This document shows, one piece after another, positions 1-5,102 of a DNA stretch of 6,142 bases (position 1 is the stretch's first letter; every line of letters begins with the position of its first letter). The stretch spans positions 1 through 6,142 of the forward strand of contig DATGYC010000215.1 in NCBI GenBank assembly GCA_035298385.1, given 5' to 3'. The stretch is from DATGYC01 sp035298385 (GTDB lineage: Bacteria > Bacillota > Sulfobacillia > Symbiobacteriales > Symbiobacteriaceae). The notes under the pieces were generated by a model. That model saw nothing but the letters and a program-made list of their open reading frames with translations, did not search any database and had not been told where the DNA came from. The translations under genes were made by a program, and so were the position numbers.

Positions 1-1
1 C

Positions 2-580
2 GTCTCGTTCTCTGGACGGGAGCTTAATGAAGCCCAGTTTCATCGCTGCCGATTCGTACGTTGCGACTTTAGGGGCGCCCGCCTCGTCGAGGTCAACACG
101 CTCTCCTCCGTCTTCGACCAGTGTCAGTTCTTTGGGGCTCAACTTAACTCAAGCCACCATGAAGGCTCAGCCTTTCTGAACTGCTCCTTTCGCGCCGCCT
201 CCCTATTCGGAGCCGTCTTTCTCAACTGTAAGCTGACCGGCTCCGGCTTCGATGAAGCGAACCTAGCCGGTGTTCGCATTCAGGGCGGAGACTGGTCTTA
301 CACCAACTTACGCCTCCACGACCTCCGGGGGCAGGACCTCCGGCGAGTCCGGTTTACGGAAGCCGATCTCTACCGCTGTAATCTGGAGAAGGCCGACCTA
401 CGGGATGCCGACCTACACCGTGCCAACATGGCCGGGACCAAGCTATGGGGCGCCGACCTGCGGGGCGCCCGCCTCGAAGGGGTCGATCTGAAGTCCCTGG
501 AGCTCAAAGGCGTCAAACTAGACGTCACCCAGGCCCTTCAATTTGCCCTCGCCCATGGTATTCTCCTCGAAGGCGAATAG
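2..580 (+). CDS. Pentapeptide-repeat protein, 5' partial (Qnr/McbG/AlbG-like candidate self-resistance protein)
   Basis: The frame is open from the left edge to a TAG at 578-580, giving 192 residues without a start, so the true start lies outside the window. The protein consists almost wholly of A(D/N)Lxx-type five-residue repeats, which fold as a right-handed quadrilateral beta-helix. The first half is Phe- and Cys-rich (FHRCRF, FDQCQF, FLNCSF). The second half is the classic Leu type (EADLYRCNLEKADLRDADL, near residues 120-138). It ends in a non-repeat cap, GVKLDVTQALQFALAHGI, which resembles the C-terminal dimerisation cap of Qnr-type proteins as I recall it. Qnr, McbG and AlbG-like proteins protect DNA gyrase, and some are self-resistance genes of gyrase-poison producers. 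Here the gene converges on an NRPS operon, so a resistance role is plausible but inferred. Many pentapeptide-repeat proteins have no known function. The fold is near certain; the role is not. Confidence 0.85.
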   Translation, partial: VSFSGRELNEAQFHRCRFVRCDFRGARLVEVNTLSSVFDQCQFFGAQLNSSHHEGSAFLNCSFRAASLFGAVFLNCKLTGSGFDEANLAGVRIQGGDWSYTNLRLHDLRGQDLRRVRFTEADLYRCNLEKADLRDADLHRANMAGTKLWGADLRGARLEGVDLKSLELKGVKLDVTQALQFALAHGILLEGE

Positions 581-604
581 CCCTGAGTCGATCGGCTTGC
601 AACA

Positions 605-641
605 AAGGAGGGGGCAGGGGATACACCCCTTCCCCCTCCTT
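605..641. terminator. Bidirectional intrinsic terminator hairpin
   Basis: An inverted repeat has 16-base arms at 605-620 (AAGGAGGGGGCAGGGG) and 626-641 (CCCCTTCCCCCTCCTT), one mismatch (615/631) and a 5-base loop ATACA. It lies 24 bp after the pentapeptide-repeat stop and about 50 bp after the MbtH stop on the other strand, between convergent genes. The minus-strand transcript is followed by a short U-containing tract (TTTGTT, overlapping the stem base); the plus side has only TTAT. The stem is very stable, so it probably ends both transcripts. The tails are weak for a textbook intrinsic terminator. Confidence 0.75.
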
Positions 642-691
642 ATGTGTGCCGATGTGGTCTGCTTCGGTGGAACGGAACCCTGGCAGATCTC

Positions 692-889
692 CTAGCTCAC
701 ACTCTGCCTCAGGCTCTGCGGCCTCATGTCAGTCCAGACTTCCTTGATGTAGGCCAAGCAGTCCGCCTTGGTCCCCATCTTACCTACTTTGTTCCATCCG
801 AGGGGCAGCGGCCGGTGAGCCGGCCATATGGAGTACTGCTGTTCATGATTGCAAACAACCTCATACGACATCTCTTGCTCGTCACTCAC
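692..889 (-). CDS. MbtH-like protein, copy 1 (65 aa)
   Basis: This is a small partner protein that binds NRPS adenylation domains and supports their folding or activity. The family signature is intact: NHEQQYSIWP, then PLGW, CL..I and WTDMRPQSL, with the three conserved tryptophans at 22, 32 and 52. Its 65 residues are usual for the family. The start is GTG at 889, chosen because AAGGAGG (899-905) lies 9 nt upstream; the internal ATG at residue 7 lacks a good site. It is the last gene of the minus-strand operon, about 35 bp after the P450 stop. It is nearly identical to the second MbtH at 3189-3395 except at the two ends. Both copies have PAHRPLP where I recall an acidic residue (PADR) being common. 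Its adenylation-domain partners must lie outside the window. Confidence 0.96.
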   Translation of the reverse strand: MSDEQEMSYEVVCNHEQQYSIWPAHRPLPLGWNKVGKMGTKADCLAYIKEVWTDMRPQSLRQSVS

Positions 890-921
890 GCTACTTCTCC
901 TCCTTCATCAGGTTGTAGGGA
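710..921 (-). repeat. MbtH cassette repeat, copy 1 (pairs with 3213-3427)
   Basis: This is a direct DNA repeat of the block at 3213-3427. By hand alignment there are about 21 substitutions and one 3-bp indel over 212 bp, roughly 90% identity. It covers nearly all of the MbtH gene plus about 32 bp of leader with the ribosome binding site. Similarity fades at the last codons of the gene. At the other end it stops 3 bp short of the stop codon of the upstream P450 gene. Confidence 0.9.
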
Positions 922-924
922 ACC

Positions 925-2130
925 CTAGAACGTGATCGGCAGCGCTGTAAGGCCACGGAAGACGACGGACCGCTTCCACTGCGGCTGCTCGCTCGCCAGC
1001 GCCAAGTGCGGTAGCCGCTGTAGGAGCGTCGCTAGGGCAATCTGCACCTCCAAACGCGCGAGAGGCGCGCCGACGCAGTAGTGATTGCCCACGGCAAAGG
1101 CCAGGTGGTTGTTCGGACTACGGGTGATATCCAATCGATCCGGATCAGCAAATACAGCCGGATCGCGATTGGCCGCGCCGAGGAGTGCGTGCACGTCTTG
1201 TCCAGCCCGAATCAACTTTCCGCCCAACTCCACGTCCTTCTGTGCGGTGCGGACTGTTACGGACAAGGCGCTCTCAAAGCGCAGGAACTCCTCCACCGCG
1301 CTTGGAATCAGATCGGGCCGCGCCCGCAATAACTCGAGCTGATCGGGGTGCTTGCACAGGGTGAGAACGCTGTTACCGATCGTGTGGACGGTGGTCTCAT
1401 GCCCCGCGACGAGGAGTAGGACGCTGGTTGCGATCATCTCGTCCTCCGTGAGCTTCTGGCCCTGCTCCTCCGCTGCGATCAGTTCACTGATCAGATCCTG
1501 CTGCGGTTGCCGGCGACGCTCAGCGATGATCTGCTGCAGGTAGGCCGAGAGTTCCTGGGCCACCTGGGCGCCCCGCACGTAGATGCCGGGGTCGGTCGTG
1601 GCGTCGACGGTCGCCGCTAGGACCGTCGACCACTCCCGGATTTGGGCCTGATCCTGGGCGGGTACGCCCAGCAGTTCGGCGATCACAACCACCGCCAGAG
1701 GGAAGGCAAAGTCACGGATCAGGTCCATCTGGCCACGGTCCTGCACACCGTCCAACAGCCGGTTGGCGATCCCTTGAACATGAGGCCGCAGCCGCTCAAT
1801 GGTGCGCGGCGTGAAGGCCATATTGACCAGACCGCGCAGGCGGGTGTGCTCAGGCGGGTTCTTAAACAGCATCCAGCTCTCTTGCATACGTGAGAGCGGC
1901 AAGATGGCCGGTGGTACTGACGCCAAACGCTGTTCGGCGGTGACACCCGGGGCGCCACGGCCAAACCTCTGGTCCTTCAGTACCAGAGTGACGTCAGCAT
2001 GGCGCGTGACGATCCACGCATTCATCCGGTTGCTCCAGTGCACGGGATCCTGGGTAAGCAATTCACGATAGCTGTCATAGGGATTCTCGAGGTACCCAGG
2101 AGCCAGGGGATTGAAATCGACTTCAGGCAT
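925..2130 (-). CDS. Cytochrome P450, bacterial class I type, NRPS tailoring
   Basis: This is a soluble heme monooxygenase of 401 residues, the normal size for bacterial P450s. With M1 at 2130, the visible motifs are PPEHTRLR at 92-99 (C-helix), AGHETT at 242-247 (I-helix oxygen activation), the ExxR pair E281/R284, and the heme loop FAVGNHYCVG with ligand Cys352. No signal peptide or membrane anchor is seen, and no fused reductase, so it needs separate ferredoxin partners. The start is ATG at 2130 rather than the in-frame ATG at 2139, because GGGAGG (2140-2145) is 9 nt from the former and abuts the latter. It follows the amidino-fold gene by 56 bp in the same operon. It probably hydroxylates or cross-links a residue on the NRPS carrier or the released peptide. 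MbtH proteins often accompany NRPSs served by such P450s. The substrate cannot be told from sequence. Confidence 0.96.
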   Translation of the reverse strand: MPEVDFNPLAPGYLENPYDSYRELLTQDPVHWSNRMNAWIVTRHADVTLVLKDQRFGRGAPGVTAEQRLASVPPAILPLSRMQESWMLFKNPPEHTRLRGLVNMAFTPRTIERLRPHVQGIANRLLDGVQDRGQMDLIRDFAFPLAVVVIAELLGVPAQDQAQIREWSTVLAATVDATTDPGIYVRGAQVAQELSAYLQQIIAERRRQPQQDLISELIAAEEQGQKLTEDEMIATSVLLLVAGHETTVHTIGNSVLTLCKHPDQLELLRARPDLIPSAVEEFLRFESALSVTVRTAQKDVELGGKLIRAGQDVHALLGAANRDPAVFADPDRLDITRSPNNHLAFAVGNHYCVGAPLARLEVQIALATLLQRLPHLALASEQPQWKRSVVFRGLTALPITF

Positions 2131-2139
2131 CACGTGCAT

Positions 2140-2145
2140 CCTCCC
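2140..2145 (-). promoter_or_regulatory. Ribosome binding site deciding the P450 start
   Basis: GGGAGG on the minus strand has a 9-nt spacer to the ATG at 2128-2130. It directly touches the ATG at 2137-2139, which is too close to be used. The P450 therefore most likely begins MPEVDFNPL. Confidence 0.75.
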
Positions 2146-2186
2146 TGCATCTACCCTTACGCGAACTGGACGATGGCATTAGCGCT

Positions 2187-3140
2187 TTAGCCCCGGACTA
2201 GCGGGAGTGTCAGACACCGGATCCCGCCGCAGCCCTGCTCCAGCGCTTGAATATCGATTTGCCGGAGGTCTATCCCACACTCGCGTAGCAACGTTGGCAG
2301 CAGTACGCCGGACGTGCTTGCCAGAATGGTGTCTTCCGCCAAACTGATAAAGTTTATGTGTCCGAGTGGATCATGCCCCGGCGGGACCCAGATCATCTGG
2401 TACCCATGGCGGCTGGCAAAGCTGGGCAACATCTGGTAGCTAGGGGGCGCATGCGGCGTGATCACTTCCACAGGCATATGCCTTGCGAAGGAGAGGGCGA
2501 GGAGCCACCGGCCGCCTACCACATTGCAGGCCACGTCCAGATGGGGCACGTTCATCTCCTTGGGCAGGGTCGTCAGTCCGATCTCCTCGAAGCCCTCCTC
2601 CATCAGCAATGGCACCAACTGTTCGACGGCGCTTCGGTTGGTCCGGTAGCCCACGTTGATCAGCACAGCACTGGGGCTGAGGATGATCAAATCGCCGAAC
2701 TCGATGCTGCACCCCGGCTGATTTGCCGCCGTCGAGATCTGTTCGGCATCCAGGAGACGCTGTAGCGCCCGGCGGGCGAAGTGGAAGTCGGGGTTGCGCA
2801 TCTGGGCGCCCGCTGACCCTAACACCACTTTGCTACCCAGGGTCGCCCCCACATCCCGTGTGAACAACCGGTTGACCAGTTGACCGCTGACTTCTTGCTC
2901 TTCGAGCGTCACATGCTGACTGAGGTCGAGTACCTGAACCCCATTCCCCCTCAGGGCATCCGACAGCCGGCCGAACGCTTCCACCGTACTTTCGACCGAG
3001 ACGGGCCCATTGAACAGGACATACTCCGCTTCGGTCTGTGTGGAGACCGGGAGTAACGCGGGGGGACAAACGGCAACAGTAAGGAGCTCGCCGTGCTCCG
3101 TACGGCAGCAGGGACGAACAGCTTGCATCACCTCAGACAT
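2187..3140 (-). CDS. Arginine deiminase/amidinotransferase-fold (guanidino-group modifying) enzyme
   Basis: This 317-residue protein has the marks of the pentein superfamily (arginine deiminase, dimethylarginine dimethylaminohydrolase, glycine/inosamine amidinotransferase). In order these are LFTRDVGAT (92-100), an acidic substrate-binding segment SIEFGD (145-150), GYRTNRSAVEQL (164-175), the catalytic-His segment HLD (200-202), and the C-terminal GGIRCLTLPL with presumed nucleophile Cys309. A second cysteine, C304, lies nearby. Family members attack a guanidino carbon through the Cys, then hydrolyse (giving citrulline or ureido) or transfer the amidino group to an amine. Which one happens here is not decidable by eye. 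In this operon it probably supplies or modifies an unusual residue such as citrulline or a guanidino amino acid. The start is ATG at 3140 with AAGGGAGG (3149-3156) 8 nt upstream; the stop is TAA. It lies 48 bp after the second MbtH gene. The fold call is confident; the reaction is inference. Confidence 0.85.
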   Translation of the reverse strand: MSEVMQAVRPCCRTEHGELLTVAVCPPALLPVSTQTEAEYVLFNGPVSVESTVEAFGRLSDALRGNGVQVLDLSQHVTLEEQEVSGQLVNRLFTRDVGATLGSKVVLGSAGAQMRNPDFHFARRALQRLLDAEQISTAANQPGCSIEFGDLIILSPSAVLINVGYRTNRSAVEQLVPLLMEEGFEEIGLTTLPKEMNVPHLDVACNVVGGRWLLALSFARHMPVEVITPHAPPSYQMLPSFASRHGYQMIWVPPGHDPLGHINFISLAEDTILASTSGVLLPTLLRECGIDLRQIDIQALEQGCGGIRCLTLPLVRG

Positions 3141-3188
3141 GGAAATGGCCTCCCTTGCCGGCGGTCCAAGTCGTCGAAACGGATACGA

Positions 3189-3395
3189 CTACTGTTCGTC
3201 CATGCGGTTCTTCAGGCTCTGCGGCCGCATGTCGGTCCAGACTTCCTTGATGTAATCCAAGCAGTCCGCTTTGCTCCCTGACTTACCTACTTTGTTCCAC
3301 CCGAGGGGCAGCGGTCGGTGGGCTGGCCAAAGGGAGTACTGCTGCTCATGATTGCAGACAACCTCATACGACATCTCCTGCTCGTGCTCACTCAC
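3189..3395 (-). CDS. MbtH-like protein, copy 2 (68 aa)
   Basis: This is a chaperone-like partner of NRPS adenylation domains, with the full family signature NHEQQYSLWP, PLGW, CL.YI and WTDMRPQSL and tryptophans at 23, 33 and 53. The GTG start at 3395 is set by AGGAGG (3405-3410), 9 nt upstream. It differs from the other copy by an extra residue near the N-terminus (SEHEQ versus SDEQ), about five changes in the core (I/L, M/S, T/S, A/D and similar) and an unrelated C-terminal tail (KNRMDEQ versus RQSVS). It sits between the exporter (33 bp upstream) and the amidino-fold gene. Being nearer the NRPS, it is the likelier original copy, but this is a guess. Confidence 0.96.
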   Translation of the reverse strand: MSEHEQEMSYEVVCNHEQQYSLWPAHRPLPLGWNKVGKSGSKADCLDYIKEVWTDMRPQSLKNRMDEQ

Positions 3396-3427
3396 GCTGC
3401 TTCTCCTCCTGCATCAAGTTGTAGGGA
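3213..3427 (-). repeat. MbtH cassette repeat, copy 2 (pairs with 710-921)
   Basis: This is the partner of the block at 710-921. It includes the leader CCCTACAACTTGATGCAGG, the ribosome binding site and the gene up to its last codons. It ends 1 bp short of the stop codon (3429-3431) of the upstream ABC exporter gene. The 3-bp length difference from the other copy is the extra N-terminal codon. Confidence 0.9.
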
Positions 3428-3428
3428 T

Positions 3429-5102
3429 CTAATTGGCACCGGCCAAGGTCTCTCCCGCACGTGCCACTTCCTCGGAGTCACCAAGGAGACGGTCATATTC
3501 GACCTTGCCGTAGTCCAGCTTGACGACGCGGTCAGCCAGGTGGTAGAACTTGTCGTCGTGGGTGATGACGAAGACCGTCTTACCCTTCTGCTTTAGCTCA
3601 GGCAGCAACTGCGTATAGAATACTTCTTTAAATACCGGGTCTTGATCTGAGGCCCACTCATCAAACAGGTAGAGCGGACGGTCCTCCAGATAAGCCGTCA
3701 GGAGTGCGAGTCGCTTTCGCTGGCCGGTCGAGAGGGCCGTGGTCGATAGGACACCATTCTCAACGCTCACCTTGTGGTCCAACTGTAGGCGCGCCAAATA
3801 GCCAGCCACACGCGTGTCAGCATCGGCTCCCTTCAAGCCCAGTAGGCTTTCGAAGAGATAGAAATCCGAAAAGACCGTGGAGAACAGCTGGCAATATTGG
3901 TCCCGGTTGGCATCCGTGACCTGGCAGTCGTCCAGCCAGATCTCACCGCCTTCGGGGGCATACAGGCCCGTCATCAGCTTGGCCAGGGTGGTCTTGCCGC
4001 TCCCGTTTCCGCCCACCATAAAGACCAGTTCCCCAGGGCCAAACTCCAAATCAACGGGGCCCAAAGTAAACAGGTCATTCTCCCGCTCCCGATGATAGGC
4101 ATGGGTGATGCCACGGAACTTCAGGCGCCGCCACGCCCCGTCTTGGAGTGCAGAGACTTCGGTCGCCGCTGGGGCTGGGTTGGCCAATGCCAGACCCAGC
4201 CGTTCCACCTTGTCCAGGGCGATGATGGCGCGCACAAAGGATGGGACCATGTTAAGGATCGAGGCAAAAGGCGTAATCATGTACAGAATGGCCAGCGTGT
4301 AACCGGTGATGGTGGCCTGGGACATGGTGAGGAGCAACGGCACCAGGAAGATCAGGAGACCAATCAGCACTAAGAACAGTGCCTGCCCCCAAAAGCCGGC
4401 GGCGGTGTAGATCATCATGCCGATCACGTTGTATCGGCGGAAGGCCTGGGCGGTCTGCCCCAACACCTCGGATAGGAAGGCTTCCTGACGACCGCGATGC
4501 AACTTAAGTTCCTTCGTCCCCCGCGTTAGCGCCTGGAAGTGGTCGTACAACTGGTCTTCGGACTCACGGGCCTGCTTGAGGTACCGATTTGCCGCGTTGG
4601 TCGGCAACTGGTAGGTGATATTCCCTAGCACGGCAAAGCCCAGCGTCATGAGCACGGCCTGCCACGAGAGCCAACCCATGAAGACGAAGCAGCCAACCAC
4701 AATGGCCAGGTCGACGAAGAGGAGCGGGCTCAAGGTGACGGCCTGCGTCACCGTGGTCACGTCATCGGTCAAGGAGGCCAGTAACCGATGGGACCCCAGC
4801 TCCTCCAGCTTCCGCAGCGGAGTGGCCAAGATTTGACGGCTCAGGCGCATGCGCAGCTCGTAGATGGTCCCCTGGCCCAAGTAGACCAGAAGGACTCCCG
4901 AGAGTACGCTGCTGACCAGCATGACCGTACCCAGACCAACAAAGCTCCAGACCAGAGTCATCCCCGGTGACGTCCCCTTGTTCAGGACCGCGTTGATCAC
5001 TGCGACTGTGCCCGCGCTAGTGGCGCCGCTCAACACACCGACGATGACGGCTAGGAGCACTGTCCGTTTGGACGCCCCCCATAGAAAGCGTAGTACATTC
5101 AC
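3429..5102 (-). CDS. Cyclic-peptide-type ABC exporter, fused membrane and ATPase domains
   Basis: A 557-residue half-transporter of the SyrD/PvdE/YojI type, which exports non-ribosomal peptides and acts in the inner membrane as a dimer. The N-terminal membrane domain has hydrophobic segments at about 14-40, 48-75, 125-142, 146-165, 228-258 and 265-290, consistent with six helices. The ATPase domain carries Walker A GGNGSGKT (364-371), a Q-loop near Q405, signature LSTGQ (457-461), Walker B YLFDEW (478-483), D-loop SDQDP (485-489) and H-loop His515. The form DEWASDQDP is typical of the cyclic-peptide exporter family. The start is GTG at 5102, overlapping the NRPS stop (GTGA) with AGGAGG at 5110-5115, 7 nt upstream, so translation is probably coupled to the synthetase. 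It likely exports the product of this cluster and may add to self-protection. Confidence 0.95.
   Translation of the reverse strand: MNVLRFLWGASKRTVLLAVIVGVLSGATSAGTVAVINAVLNKGTSPGMTLVWSFVGLGTVMLVSSVLSGVLLVYLGQGTIYELRMRLSRQILATPLRKLEELGSHRLLASLTDDVTTVTQAVTLSPLLFVDLAIVVGCFVFMGWLSWQAVLMTLGFAVLGNITYQLPTNAANRYLKQARESEDQLYDHFQALTRGTKELKLHRGRQEAFLSEVLGQTAQAFRRYNVIGMMIYTAAGFWGQALFLVLIGLLIFLVPLLLTMSQATITGYTLAILYMITPFASILNMVPSFVRAIIALDKVERLGLALANPAPAATEVSALQDGAWRRLKFRGITHAYHRERENDLFTLGPVDLEFGPGELVFMVGGNGSGKTTLAKLMTGLYAPEGGEIWLDDCQVTDANRDQYCQLFSTVFSDFYLFESLLGLKGADADTRVAGYLARLQLDHKVSVENGVLSTTALSTGQRKRLALLTAYLEDRPLYLFDEWASDQDPVFKEVFYTQLLPELKQKGKTVFVITHDDKFYHLADRVVKLDYGKVEYDRLLGDSEEVARAGETLAGAN

Noticed and set aside
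270..747. Plus-strand open frames at 270-491 and 445-747
   Set aside because: They are out of frame with the pentapeptide-repeat gene, have low-complexity Pro/Thr/Arg-rich translations, and the second runs through the terminator and into the MbtH gene.
2131..2139. Upstream in-frame ATG (2137-2139) as the P450 start
   Set aside because: The ribosome binding site abuts it with no spacer, while the ATG at 2130 has a 9-nt spacer.
3387..3413. Mini-ORF (ATG CAG GAG GAG AAG CAG CGT GAG TGA) overlapping the start of MbtH copy 2, a possible leader peptide
   Set aside because: It has no ribosome binding site of its own. In the other copy the matching ATG runs into an early TAG, so the peptide is not conserved; it is most likely a by-product of the purine-rich binding site.
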